Notes: generated by a model from the letters alone, not told the origin. 64,000 nt of DNA from Phaeobacter sp. 22II1-1F12B (GCF_002210165.1 NZ_AQQP01000006.1:124001-188000), one strand, 5' to 3'; positions 43,474-52,565 are shown, counted from the first letter of the stretch. Made by a program: numbers and translations.

Positions 43474-44973
43474 TCATTCGCAGTGGGCGCTTAGTAATTT
43501 TAGGCTCCCTTCCCTCTCTGCAAACAGAATGGACCTTTTGTCCGGCATGACTCCGTATACCCGAATTGGGGAGGACGATTGAAAGATTAACGTAGCTTTT
43601 CTGTTCGGACCCAGAGAATAAATGCCTGTGTTCCTACCGAAAAACCCAACGCTGTGCCCGTCACAACCCAAATCAAAAACCTTGGAATTTAATCCGAACC
43701 CGGATTTTATTTGCGGTATCAACACTTTCATTAGCGTGTCATCTTGTCCGAGAAGAAACAAACCATTGTTTGCTGCGACATACAGTGCGTTTTTGGTTGA
43801 GAAAAAATGCGGGAGTTCCCCCACAGTGTCCAGCCACTCGGAGGGTAAGAGCGATACCTCGCCACCTGAAAAATATGCGAAGCCATTTTTATGCAAAAAG
43901 TAGAGCCGGTTGGTCCCGTTCATTTTCGCGAAACGAAATTGATAGCTAATCGATTTTTCATCATGGACTAAGATAAGCGGTCGCAGGTCCGGGAATGTCT
44001 GCGGCACATCCGAATTAGGAGGAATACGGACTAATTTGGGCGTCCGTTCTTCGGTTTCTTCACTATTCTGGACATCGAATAGATTGCGGTGCCAACCCAC
44101 AATTTCTCCTGAATCTCCAACCCGATGCCATTGACCACCCAGCGAAGGCAACATCTCAATCGGATAGCCGTCCGAAACGCGGTATTGCGTGAGGCTTGTT
44201 CGGTTTTCGGAAATGACTTTGAGGAGAGAGCCATCGGGGCTGAGTATGTCCTGTGATCCACGTTGGTACAGACCCCAGCTCGGTGCCCAAGAATGAGTTT
44301 CATTTTCCTTTATCGCCCGCCAGCCTGGAGCATCTATTCTGTAAAACCAAATGTCAGAGGCCCAAGCAGTAAAGTACCCATCAAGCGCCGATGAGTACCA
44401 TGGTAAGAACTCGCCTTGTTGTGTGTGCCCTTTTTCTGGAACCGGTGAAGGAACGAATTTCTCGTCGTCAAATACCAAGAGCGCCCCATCCTTGGATTTC
44501 TTGGCGAAAACCAAGTCGGATCCTTCGATGTGATCGGTCCAGAATAATTCGGCTGCTGAAGGTAAGGGCTCAAAGTAGTTCTGTTCAGGAGATTTTATAA
44601 ATCGGAGATGGTTTGCGCTCGGGCCGCCAATCACAGTTCCATCTGGAAGACCAACAGTCTCGTTTAGACCGCTTGCTTGGGGAAACTCATGTGTCCACTG
44701 ACGTAACTGCGCGTTTTCGAGGAACCAGCTTTTCTTTGTGCCTTTGATGTATATGAGAGGGACGTCCAAGCCGTCAAAAATATGGAAGCCCAGGCCTGAA
44801 ATCCGCTTCCATGCTTGTCCTTGCTGGCGGAGATCAGGCAGAGCGCTTACATCAACTTCCTGTATGGAGACGTCAGCTCTTGCTGAGACGGCCAAGCTCA
44901 ATAACACGGAAGCGGCAATGCCGAAAGCAAGCATTAGGCAACTAATGTGATGTGGAAAATAGCATCTGTTCAT
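43474..44973 (-). CDS. Exported protein of unknown function in an AT-richer islet
   Basis: A 499-residue protein with an N-terminal signal sequence (hydrophobic MLAFGIAASVLLSLAVSARA, cleavage near ARAD). The rest is rich in Gly, Trp, Phe and short beta-prone repeats (for example GEFLPWYSSALDGYFTAW, GQWHRVGDSGEIVGW, FFGRNTGIYSLG), which suggests a periplasmic or surface beta-propeller-like protein. No catalytic motif is seen. Codon use is less GC-biased than in neighbouring genes (many AAT, ATT, TTT codons), which suggests transfer from another source. Start: ATG 44973 or the internal ATG about 13 codons later. It is a single gene without operon partners. Confidence 0.75.
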   Translation of the reverse strand: MNRCYFPHHISCLMLAFGIAASVLLSLAVSARADVSIQEVDVSALPDLRQQGQAWKRISGLGFHIFDGLDVPLIYIKGTKKSWFLENAQLRQWTHEFPQASGLNETVGLPDGTVIGGPSANHLRFIKSPEQNYFEPLPSAAELFWTDHIEGSDLVFAKKSKDGALLVFDDEKFVPSPVPEKGHTQQGEFLPWYSSALDGYFTAWASDIWFYRIDAPGWRAIKENETHSWAPSWGLYQRGSQDILSPDGSLLKVISENRTSLTQYRVSDGYPIEMLPSLGGQWHRVGDSGEIVGWHRNLFDVQNSEETEERTPKLVRIPPNSDVPQTFPDLRPLILVHDEKSISYQFRFAKMNGTNRLYFLHKNGFAYFSGGEVSLLPSEWLDTVGELPHFFSTKNALYVAANNGLFLLGQDDTLMKVLIPQIKSGFGLNSKVFDLGCDGHSVGFFGRNTGIYSLGPNRKATLIFQSSSPIRVYGVMPDKRSILFAEREGSLKLLSAHCE

Positions 44974-45291
44974 AACGCCAATATTTATCTCCCTCAGTGA
45001 CTGGGTTCAAACCAAGCCAAAAGTAGGCCGCCGATACCGCACGCTAACAACGATCTAATTGGGAAGCGGATGTGAACCAGACATTCGTGCAGAACGCATC
45101 ATTTTGTACAGTTGGCTCCAGCCGAGCGTCGCTGCGCTACGCCTGAACGGCAGCTTTCGAGGTCCGAGCCAAGCCGAGTAATGTCCACTTTCTGCATATC
45201 GTCACCATCGCTGCACCATGCAGCACTAGTTCGCATGGCCTCAAGAAAGCCCCCCAACCCGTCCTCAATACAAGCCGCGCCCCCCTATCCC
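44974..45291. other. Gap right of the islet gene, no gene recognised
   Basis: Contains the presumed promoter of the exported hypothetical (AT-rich near 44975-45065) and then a GC-rich block (45120-45235: GAACGGCAGCTTTCGAGG, then AATGTCCACTTTCTGC) resembling degraded intergenic repeats of roseobacters. No ORF is convincing. Confidence 0.45.
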
Positions 45292-46560
45292 TCAAGCGCC
45301 ACTCTCAGCAAATCGCACCCGTCCGGCCACCGCGCTTTCGGGCGCCAGCAGCATCGGTTTCGGCGCTTCGAAACTCATCCGGCCCGACCGCATCCCCCAG
45401 ATCGGGCGACAGATCTCGGCCACTGCCGTCGCCGAGGTCGCGCAGGGCAAAAGCACCAGATCCGCCACGTCGCCTGTTTTGATCGCGGCCTCGCGCCCCA
45501 GCAGCCGGAAGGGCTGCGCCGAGATCATGTCGAAACAGGCATCCAGCCCCGCCGGATCGCCGATCTGCGCGATATTGGCAAACAGGTTCGCCATCCTCGG
45601 CAAGGAACAATCCCCATAGGGTGTGAACGGGTTCAGCACGTTATTCGTCGCCACGGTGCAGCAAAGCCCCGCCGCGTGGAAGCGATGCGCCGGGGCCACC
45701 CCGCGCGGCACGGACTCAGTAAATTCGCGCCCCATCATGAACAGGTCCGTCGCGGGCAGCACCGTCAGCGCGATCCCCGCGTCGCGCATCACCGCGATGG
45801 TCTCGTCAAGCTGCGGCGGCGGCAGGGTCGAGAGCTTGGTGACATGACCAATCGCCACCCGCCCCTGCATCGCGTGGGCCACGGTCTGCCGCGCCACTTC
45901 GTCCAGATGCCGCCAAGTATTGTCGAGGTCGAAGTCGAGGTGGAAATCCAGATCGACATCGTATTCCCGCGCCATATCGAACAACCGAGCAATCTGCCCC
46001 TCCGGGTCGCTGTCGGTATAGGGACACCCGCCCAGCAGGTCCGCGCCCCGGTCCAGCGCCGCGCGCAGCAGCTCTTCGGTGCCGGGGTAATTCAGCAGCC
46101 CCTCCTGCGGAAAGACGCAGATCTGCAACTCCAGCGCCCAGGCGTAATCGGCCTTGAGCTGCGCCACTGCGTCAAACCCCGCAAGCCCCACCGCCGGGTC
46201 GATTTCCACATGGGTGCGGATCAGCGTCGTGCCCTGACAGATCGCCTTTTCCAGCACGCGCGCGCCTCGGGCATAGATATCCTCGCGGGTGAAATCGCGC
46301 TTAGCCGCGCTCACCGCTTCTATCGCGCCTTTCAGCGTGCCCGAGGGGTTCGCCGCCCGATCCAGCAGGCAGGCCTTGTCGAGGTGCAGGTGACTGTCGG
46401 CAAAACCTTTGATCAGCCGACCGCCTTCGGCATCCAGTACCCGGGCAGGGCTGCTCAGATCCCTCACGATATCCGCGATACGCCCGTCGCGGATGCCCAG
46501 ATCCAGCAACTCGCCCCCGTCCGCCAGCCGCGCGTTGCGGATCACCAGATCAAGTGTCAT
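45292..46560 (-). CDS. Cytosine deaminase-like amidohydrolase with altered catalytic Asp
   Basis: A 422-residue amidohydrolase of the CodA/AtzC-like family. The N-terminal metal motif ADSHLHLDKA (about residues 54-63), the His of DFHLDFDLD (about 205) and the His of AIGHVTKL (about 237) are present. The position of the catalytic Asp (GHDDVFDPW in E. coli CodA) reads ATNNVLNPFTPYGD, so Asn replaces Asp. This may mark a subfamily with a different reaction or a loss of deamination. It overlaps the livMGF gene by four bases and is last in that operon, so it probably acts on the imported compound. Substrate unknown. Confidence 0.85.
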   Translation of the reverse strand: MTLDLVIRNARLADGGELLDLGIRDGRIADIVRDLSSPARVLDAEGGRLIKGFADSHLHLDKACLLDRAANPSGTLKGAIEAVSAAKRDFTREDIYARGARVLEKAICQGTTLIRTHVEIDPAVGLAGFDAVAQLKADYAWALELQICVFPQEGLLNYPGTEELLRAALDRGADLLGGCPYTDSDPEGQIARLFDMAREYDVDLDFHLDFDLDNTWRHLDEVARQTVAHAMQGRVAIGHVTKLSTLPPPQLDETIAVMRDAGIALTVLPATDLFMMGREFTESVPRGVAPAHRFHAAGLCCTVATNNVLNPFTPYGDCSLPRMANLFANIAQIGDPAGLDACFDMISAQPFRLLGREAAIKTGDVADLVLLPCATSATAVAEICRPIWGMRSGRMSFEAPKPMLLAPESAVAGRVRFAESGA

Positions 46561-49061
46561 TGCGCCGCCTCCGCCCGTTCCTGCCCGCCACCAAGGTAGG
46601 CGGCGATCAGCGCGTCGTCCTGCAACAGCTCCTGCGCGCTGCCCTCGGCCACGATGCGCCCCTGTTCAAGTATATAGCCGCGATCCGCCGCCGCCAGCGC
46701 GAGCGAGGCCATCTGGTCGACGAGCAGGATCGTGATCCCGTCGTCGCGCAGCTCGGCCAAGATCGCGTAAAGCTCCTCGACCATACCGGGCGAGAGACCC
46801 AGCGACGGCTCATCCAGCAACAACAGCTTGGGCGAGGCCATCAACCCGCGCGCAATCGCCATCATCTGCTGCTCGCCCCCCGACAACAACCCGGCCCGCG
46901 CATGCAGACGGTCGCGCAGGCGTGGAAAACGCTGCAAAATCGCCTCCAATTCGCTCGCATCGGGCCGTGTCTTGCGCCGGTAGGCACCCAGTTCGATGTT
47001 ATAGGCCACGCTCAATTCGGGAAAAACCTGCCGCCCTTCGGGCACCAGCACCACGCCGCGCTCGACGATTTTATGCGGAGCCAGCCCGCCGATGTAGCCA
47101 TCGTTCAGGATCACATGGCCCGAGGTCGGCGCCATCAGCCCCGAAACCGTCCGCAGGAATGTCGATTTCCCCGCCCCGTTCGCCCCAAGCAGCGCGACGA
47201 GCTCGCCCTTGCCAACCCGAAGGTTGACCGATTGCAGCACATCCGCCGCGCCATACCCGGCACAAAGATCCTTGGCGATCAGCGTGTCCATCGCCCCCGG
47301 TTCATGGGCCAGCGCCCGGGCCGGAACGCTCAGCGTGCCCTCGCCAAGATAGGCCGCGATAACACGCGCATCGGCTCGCACCGCTTCCGGCGTGTCAAAG
47401 GCAATCGGCTCGCCCGCGTCCATCGCAAGGATACGGTCGGAAATGCCCATCACCAGTTCCATGTCATGTTCCACCAGCACCACGGCAATTCCCGCATCCG
47501 CCAGCCGCCGCAGCACCTGCGACATCGCCCGCTTGTCGCCCTGCATCAGGCCCGCCGCCGGTTCATCAAGCAGCAGCATCCGGGGCCGCATCGCCAGCGC
47601 CCGCGCGATCTCGATCAGCCGCCGGTCCACATGCGGCAGGTCCGAGGCCAGCGTTTCCGGCTTGCCCTCGTACCCCACCAATTGCAGCAAGCCCTGCGCC
47701 ATCGCCCGCCGTTCCGCCGTGCCCAGCGCAGTAAAGACCCCGCCGAACCGGCCACGCGGAAAGGCCGCCAGCACGTTTTCCTCGGCGCTGAGCGATGCGA
47801 ACAGCCGCGTCGCCTGATAAGTCCGCGCAATCCCCTGCCGCGCGGTCGCATGCATCGACCAGCCCGCGATATCGGTCCCGCCGGTCACGATCCGCCCCTC
47901 GCCGGGCCGGTAAAAGCCCGAGATCATGTTGAGCAGCGTCGTCTTGCCCGCCCCGTTCGGCCCGATGATCGCGGTCACCTCGCCCGGTCGCGCCTCAAAG
48001 GCCGCGCCGCTTACTGCCTTGACCCCGCCAAAGGAAATCCCAAGCCCGCTGACGCGCAGCCCCTCGGGTGTCTCGGGGCTCACAAAGGCCAGCGCCTCCT
48101 CTGGCGTGACGGCAATTGCCGGTCGGGCCCGCCGGGGCAGAAAGGCCGCGATGGTTCCGACGATCCCGCGCGGCGCCACCAGCAGCACCGCCACCAGCAG
48201 CGCGCCGAAAAACAGCAGCCGGTATTCGGCAAGCCCGGCAAGAAATTCAGGCAGCAGCACCGCAACAGCCGCCCCCACCAGCGGGCCAAGCACCGTCCCC
48301 GCCCCGCCAAGGATCACCGCGAACAGGAACAGGATCGACTGCGACAACACGAAATTGCTCGGCGCGATGAACTGCATGAGCGAGGCGAACAGCCCGCCCG
48401 CCAGCCCCGCCGCACCCGCCGCGATGGCAAAGGCGGCAAGCTTGGTGAGGAACGGGTCATAGCCCAGCGAACCGGCCGAAACCTCCTGATCGCGCAGCGC
48501 CGCCATCGCGATGCCCCAGCCGCTGACGGACAGGCGCCGATAGGCCAGCAGCCCCAGCGCCGCCAGCACGATGGCCAGCCGGATCAGGTCCGCCTCGGTA
48601 AAGACATAGCCGAAGATGGCGGGCTGATCGAAACCGAACAACCCGTTCTGCCCCCCGGTCAGCGCCCGCCACTCAATGGCGAGATGTTCAACGATAAAGG
48701 CAAACGCGATGGTCACCATCGCAAGGAACGGTCCCGCCATGCGCACCGCCGGTATCGCCAGAACGCAGCCCACCGCCGCGGCGACCAGCGCGCCCGCCGG
48801 AAGCGCCAGCCAGAAATTCACCCCCGCCTGCAACAGGATCGCATGGGCATAGGCCCCGACGGCGAAAAAGCCGACCTGCCCCAGCGACACCAGCCCTGTC
48901 AGACCGAACAGCACGTTCAACCCGGTGCACAGGATCGTCCAGATCGCCACAAGGCCAAAGACGAACTGCATATAGCCGTTCACCACCCCCAAGAGCGCCA
49001 GCGCCAGCACCCCAAGCGCAAGGATCGACAGGTCGAGAAGTCGCGATTCACTCATCCGCAC
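46557..49061 (-). CDS. Three-domain branched-chain-type ABC transporter, LivM-LivG-LivF fusion
   Basis: A single 834-residue chain holds three proteins that are usually separate. Residues 1-310 are a LivM permease (about ten helices, GLVSLGQVGFFAVGAYAHA). Residues 335-580 are a LivG ATPase (Walker A GPNGAGKTT 367-375, Walker B MLLLDEPAAGL about 495-505). Residues 591-834 are a LivF ATPase (Walker A GANGAGKST 626-634, signature LLSGGEQQ, LLLLDEP). In the first ATPase the ABC signature reads LPHVDRR in place of LSYGQQR, a notable departure. No frame break occurs at either junction. Start: GTG 49061 (AGGT 8 bases upstream) or ATG 49055. It forms the importer with LivH and LivK. Confidence 0.93.
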   Translation of the reverse strand: MRMSESRLLDLSILALGVLALALLGVVNGYMQFVFGLVAIWTILCTGLNVLFGLTGLVSLGQVGFFAVGAYAHAILLQAGVNFWLALPAGALVAAAVGCVLAIPAVRMAGPFLAMVTIAFAFIVEHLAIEWRALTGGQNGLFGFDQPAIFGYVFTEADLIRLAIVLAALGLLAYRRLSVSGWGIAMAALRDQEVSAGSLGYDPFLTKLAAFAIAAGAAGLAGGLFASLMQFIAPSNFVLSQSILFLFAVILGGAGTVLGPLVGAAVAVLLPEFLAGLAEYRLLFFGALLVAVLLVAPRGIVGTIAAFLPRRARPAIAVTPEEALAFVSPETPEGLRVSGLGISFGGVKAVSGAAFEARPGEVTAIIGPNGAGKTTLLNMISGFYRPGEGRIVTGGTDIAGWSMHATARQGIARTYQATRLFASLSAEENVLAAFPRGRFGGVFTALGTAERRAMAQGLLQLVGYEGKPETLASDLPHVDRRLIEIARALAMRPRMLLLDEPAAGLMQGDKRAMSQVLRRLADAGIAVVLVEHDMELVMGISDRILAMDAGEPIAFDTPEAVRADARVIAAYLGEGTLSVPARALAHEPGAMDTLIAKDLCAGYGAADVLQSVNLRVGKGELVALLGANGAGKSTFLRTVSGLMAPTSGHVILNDGYIGGLAPHKIVERGVVLVPEGRQVFPELSVAYNIELGAYRRKTRPDASELEAILQRFPRLRDRLHARAGLLSGGEQQMMAIARGLMASPKLLLLDEPSLGLSPGMVEELYAILAELRDDGITILLVDQMASLALAAADRGYILEQGRIVAEGSAQELLQDDALIAAYLGGGQERAEAAQ

Positions 49062-49065
49062 GGCG

Positions 49066-49941
49066 CTATACCTTTCTCAGCGCGGCGGTGCCGAACAACC
49101 CGTTCGGTCGCACCGCAAGCACCGCGATCAGCAGGGCGAAAACGACGATATAGGTATAGGACGACCCGAGGTAGGTGGTCACCAGCGCCTCGACCAGCCC
49201 ATAGATGAACCCGGCGATCATCACGCCAGAGGCCGAGGTCATACCGCCAAGGATCGCCACCGCAAAGGCCTTGATCCCGAACAGCGTGCCCATGTCCGAA
49301 TGCACCGAGAACAGCGGCGCAATCAGTAGCCCCGCCACCCCGGCCAGCACCGCCGACAACGCGAAGGAACCGGAGATCATCGCGGTCGTGTTGATCCCCA
49401 TCAGCCGCGCGGCCTCGGGGTTCTGCACCACCGCCAGCAGGGCGCGCCCCTGCCGCGTGCGCCGGAACAGGACGTGCAGGCCAACCGCAAGCCCGACCGC
49501 CACCAGCGGGATAAGCAATTGCTGCGGATAAACCCCGGTGCCGAATATCTGCCAGGTCTGTCCGACCAGAGGCGACGGCAGGCTCCTTGGCTCGTTGCCA
49601 AAGGTGAACATCACCGCATTGTCGAGAAGGATACCCCCCGCCACGGTCGCCATCAGCCAGGCCTCAGACCCGCGCACCGCGAAAGGACGCACCAGCAACA
49701 GCTCGACCAGCATCCCCATCAGCGCGCATCCCACCAGCGCCAGCGGATAGGCCACGATCACCGGCAGCCCGGCCCGCTGGGTCAGAACATAGCCAAGCAC
49801 CGCGCCCAGCATCACCATTGACCCTTGCGCGAAATTGACTCGCGAACAGACCGAATAGGTGATCTGGAACCCAAGCGCGATAAGACCGTACATGGCCCCA
49901 AGGCCAAGTCCGGTCACCAGTGCCGTTACGAATAATGTCAT
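49066..49941 (-). CDS. Branched-chain amino acid-type ABC permease LivH
   Basis: A 291-residue permease of the LivH family with eight predicted helices and the motifs GLIALGFQITYSVCSRVNFAQ (residues about 19-39) and NPEAARLMGINTTAMISGSF. It ends 4 bases before the livMGF start. Substrate range of this group is wide (amino acids, amides, urea, nucleobase derivatives), and the deaminase-like gene downstream hints at a nitrogenous ring or amide substrate. Confidence 0.93.
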   Translation of the reverse strand: MTLFVTALVTGLGLGAMYGLIALGFQITYSVCSRVNFAQGSMVMLGAVLGYVLTQRAGLPVIVAYPLALVGCALMGMLVELLLVRPFAVRGSEAWLMATVAGGILLDNAVMFTFGNEPRSLPSPLVGQTWQIFGTGVYPQQLLIPLVAVGLAVGLHVLFRRTRQGRALLAVVQNPEAARLMGINTTAMISGSFALSAVLAGVAGLLIAPLFSVHSDMGTLFGIKAFAVAILGGMTSASGVMIAGFIYGLVEALVTTYLGSSYTYIVVFALLIAVLAVRPNGLFGTAALRKV

Positions 49942-49987
49942 GTCCTGCTCCGGGACGGGGCCGCGTCACGCGCGGGGAATTGGTAAA

Positions 49988-50012
49988 GGCCCCCGGTCAG
50001 GAACCGGGGGCC
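49988..50012 (-). terminator. Hairpin between livK and livH
   Basis: GGCCCCCGGT (49988-49997) pairs with ACCGGGGGCC (50003-50012) around five bases, 12 bases after the livK stop on the minus strand. It lacks a T-tract. It is probably an mRNA-stabilising or attenuating stem that favours livK. Confidence 0.6.
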
Positions 50013-50023
50013 AAAGTTCACTC

Positions 50024-51196
50024 TCAGTCCGCAAGCGGAATGATCTGGCCGTCGACGAACTGCGAGAACAGGTAGTCGTTCGGACCCAGCGCATCCTGAT
50101 TGTCGGGCGTGAACGGCGTGTCATAGGTCTTGATGACCCCCTCGACACCGCTGATGCCGTACATCGCTTCGCGGATCGCCGGGCCTTCGGTCGATCCCGC
50201 CGCTTCGATTGCCGCCGCCAGCAACAGCACCGAGTCATAGGCGTTCGCGATCCCGGTCGCCGGGGTCACATCGGCCAGCGTTTCGATCTCTGGGAACATC
50301 TCCTGCAGTTTCACGAACAGCGGGTGTTCCGGATCGGTGAACAGGAAGGTCTGGATAAAGTGGACCTTTTCACCGCTCACCCCGGCCAGTTCAGTGAAAC
50401 GACCGCCGGCCGGCCCCCAGTGCGACGCAATCGGCACATCCCAGCCCATCTTGTCGAGCGATTTCACCACCTGCGCCGACGGCGCCACGTTCGCCACCAT
50501 GAACAGCCCGTCAGCGCCGTTTTCCTTCAGCCGGGTCAGCTGCGGCACCACGTCCACGTCATTGCTCTCGAACTTCTCGATGCCCGCATGCTCCATGCCG
50601 CGCGCCTCAAGCGCCTTGAGCAGGCCCTTTTCGTTGGATTCACCCCAAGGGTTGTTGATCAGGATCATACCGGGCTTTTTCGCGCCATACTTGGTCACGA
50701 GGTATTCGGTGATCGCTTCGTCCACGATCTCGTCCACGGCCGAGACGCGAAAGACATAGTTTTCCTCGGCCCCGTTCTTGGTGATCGGTGTGCCCGCGGC
50801 CCAAGGTCCGACGAACGGCACCTTGGCTTCGTTGGCAAAAGGCACGATGGCCAGCGATACCGGCGTATCCAGACCGCCGATCAGCGCCGCGACACCTTCG
50901 CGCTGCACCAGCTCACGCGCGGCGACAAGGCCCTTGCCCGGGTTGCTTTCGTCATCGCGGCTGACCAGCTCCAGCTGACGGCCCAGCACACCGCCCTCGC
51001 CGTTGATCTTGTCGAGCGCCAGCATGATGCCGCGGGTGATCGCCTCGCCGGACTTGGCGGATTGTCCGCTCAGCGCGGCAACAAGGCCGATCTTGATCGG
51101 ATCTTCCTGCGCCGTGGCAGGAACGGCGCTCAGCAGGCCAAGCGCGGCAGCGCCGGCCATTACGGTACGGCGGGTCAGGTTTAGTCGGACGGGCAT
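50024..51196 (-). CDS. ABC transporter substrate-binding protein, LivK type
   Basis: A 390-residue type I periplasmic binding protein. The leader is twin-arginine-like (NLTRRTVMAGAAALGLL, cleavage near ATAQE) and the mature part starts IKIGLVAALSGQSAKSG. IGGLDTPVSLAIVPFANEAKVPFVGP follows. It is first in the leftward livK-livH-livMGF-amidohydrolase unit. The ligand is unknown. The first residues (MPVRLN) precede the RR motif at a normal distance, so ATG 51196 is kept. Confidence 0.93.
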   Translation of the reverse strand: MPVRLNLTRRTVMAGAAALGLLSAVPATAQEDPIKIGLVAALSGQSAKSGEAITRGIMLALDKINGEGGVLGRQLELVSRDDESNPGKGLVAARELVQREGVAALIGGLDTPVSLAIVPFANEAKVPFVGPWAAGTPITKNGAEENYVFRVSAVDEIVDEAITEYLVTKYGAKKPGMILINNPWGESNEKGLLKALEARGMEHAGIEKFESNDVDVVPQLTRLKENGADGLFMVANVAPSAQVVKSLDKMGWDVPIASHWGPAGGRFTELAGVSGEKVHFIQTFLFTDPEHPLFVKLQEMFPEIETLADVTPATGIANAYDSVLLLAAAIEAAGSTEGPAIREAMYGISGVEGVIKTYDTPFTPDNQDALGPNDYLFSQFVDGQIIPLAD

Positions 51197-51336
51197 GATC
51201 TATCTCTCCGATGAACAAGGCTTTCAGATGTCTCTTATGGCCGTCGCTGCACCTGCATCTGTCAAAGGCAACCACCGCCGCGAGCGGCAAATTTTCCGCT
51301 TTCCCCGACGTCCTGCACAAGGATGAGGCAAATCGC

Positions 51337-51368
51337 ATGCAATTTTTGTATGTAATTTTCGTATGCAT
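51337..51368. promoter_or_regulatory. Candidate operator in the livK divergent region
   Basis: An AT-rich 32-bp element begins ATGCAATTTTTGTATG and ends TTTTCGTATGCAT. It contains a repeated TTTTxGTATG unit (two copies 13 bp apart) and ATGCA/TGCAT ends in inverted order. It lies about 140 bases before livK and 60 bases before the SnoaL-like gene. The GntR/FCD regulator encoded at 51855-52565 is the likely binder. Confidence 0.4.
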
Positions 51369-51427
51369 CTGGCGGCAGCCCCGCCGGAATGGCACAATCG
51401 AATCACCCTGCGATGGAAAGGACCCCC

Positions 51428-51850
51428 ATGACCGACACGATGATTCCCGATGCAGACAGCCTACCCGAGGAAGCACGGATCGTCCGCGATTACCTCGAAG
51501 CCTCGATGGTGCCCGACCCGGAACGCGCCGCAACCTACATGGCCGAGAACGTGACCATCACCTTTACCGGCGGTCGGGTGTATCACCACCCGTCAGGCCC
51601 GGCGGGCTTCAACGCGATGCGCTACAAATGGGTGAAAAAGGACATGCGCCAGTTCGACGTGGCCCAGGGCGCCGAGGGCACCGTGGTCTATTCCACCGGC
51701 TACCTCTACGGCGAATGGCATGACGGCACCGCCTTTGAATGCAACCGCTATGTCGACCGGTTCGTCGTCGAGGGTGGCAAGATCGTCAAGATGGACGTCT
51801 GGAATGACAGCGCCGAACGCATCCTGACCGCGCGCGGGATCGAGGCCTGA
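51428..51850 (+). CDS. SnoaL/NTF2-like protein
   Basis: A 140-residue protein of the NTF2-like fold: an N-terminal helix (EEARIVRDYLEASMVPDPERAATYM), FTGGRVYHHPSG, and the strand pattern VVYSTGYLYGEWHDGTAFECNRYVDRF. Family members are small ligand-binding proteins or isomerase/hydrolase-like enzymes. No defining catalytic residue can be named. AAAGGA five bases before ATG 51428 sets the start; the frame opens 13 codons earlier. It diverges from livK and ends 4 bases before the convergent gntR-type gene, so it probably belongs to the same catabolic module. Confidence 0.8.
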   Translation: MTDTMIPDADSLPEEARIVRDYLEASMVPDPERAATYMAENVTITFTGGRVYHHPSGPAGFNAMRYKWVKKDMRQFDVAQGAEGTVVYSTGYLYGEWHDGTAFECNRYVDRFVVEGGKIVKMDVWNDSAERILTARGIEA

Positions 51851-51854
51851 CCGC

Positions 51855-52565
51855 TCAGCCGCTCTCGCGCATTTTGCTGGCATAGGGTTCCAGCACGTCG
51901 AGATAGGAATACCCACTGTTCTCGGCGCCCTTGAACTGCGCCCTTGCCGATACCGAATCCAGATGCGCGCGCGCAATCCCCTGCGCGCGCTCCACGTCGC
52001 CGGTCTTCAGCGCGGCCACGATGTCACGATGTTCCTGTATGCCGCAGGTGGTCGAATGCGGCCGCGAGAATTGCGACAGGGTCAGCCCGCAGCGATAGGC
52101 GATCTCGTTGACATAGCGCGCCAGCACCGGGCTACCGGTCAGTTCCGCCATCAGGATATGGAACTCGGTCGCCAGCCGGATCGAAATCGGCTCCGGCCCC
52201 GACTGCGCTTCTTCCTCGCGCCCGATATGCGCCATCAGAGCCTTTTCCTGCGCCGCTGTGAACCCGGTTGCCAGCCGCCGGATCACCAGACCCTCGACCT
52301 GCGCGCGCAGCTCGAACAGGTCCTGCGCCTCTTCCAGACTGGGCGAGGCCACCGCCGCACCGCGATTGTGGCGCAGCTCGACCAGACCCTCCGCCGCCAG
52401 CCGTTCCAGCGCCTGCCGGACAATCGTGCGGCTCGCGCCGAACCGTTCGCCCAGCGAATCCTCCGGCAGTTTCATCCCCGGCAGCAGCGCCCGCTCAAGG
52501 ATTGCCGAGCGCAGCGCCACACAGATCATTTCCGACCGGTTCTTCTGGGGTTGCCGGGAGGTCAT
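51855..52565 (-). CDS. GntR family regulator with FCD domain
   Basis: A 236-residue regulator. The winged helix occupies about residues 12-75 (LPEDSLGERFGASRTIVRQALERLAAEGLVEL is split across helices 2-4) and the FCD effector domain about 85-220, with metal-site candidates in ATEFHILMAEL and the C-terminal HRDIV and ARAHLDSV His residues. It is likely to control the liv/amidohydrolase operon and the SnoaL-like gene in response to an organic acid or amino-acid-like effector. Confidence 0.93.
   Translation of the reverse strand: MTSRQPQKNRSEMICVALRSAILERALLPGMKLPEDSLGERFGASRTIVRQALERLAAEGLVELRHNRGAAVASPSLEEAQDLFELRAQVEGLVIRRLATGFTAAQEKALMAHIGREEEAQSGPEPISIRLATEFHILMAELTGSPVLARYVNEIAYRCGLTLSQFSRPHSTTCGIQEHRDIVAALKTGDVERAQGIARAHLDSVSARAQFKGAENSGYSYLDVLEPYASKMRESG

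Noticed and set aside
46554-49208. Very long open frame (884 codons) on the plus strand
   Set aside because: It is the antisense of the LivM-LivG-LivF gene. Its product is Arg/His/Gln-rich with no fold signature, which is typical of antisense frames in GC-rich DNA.
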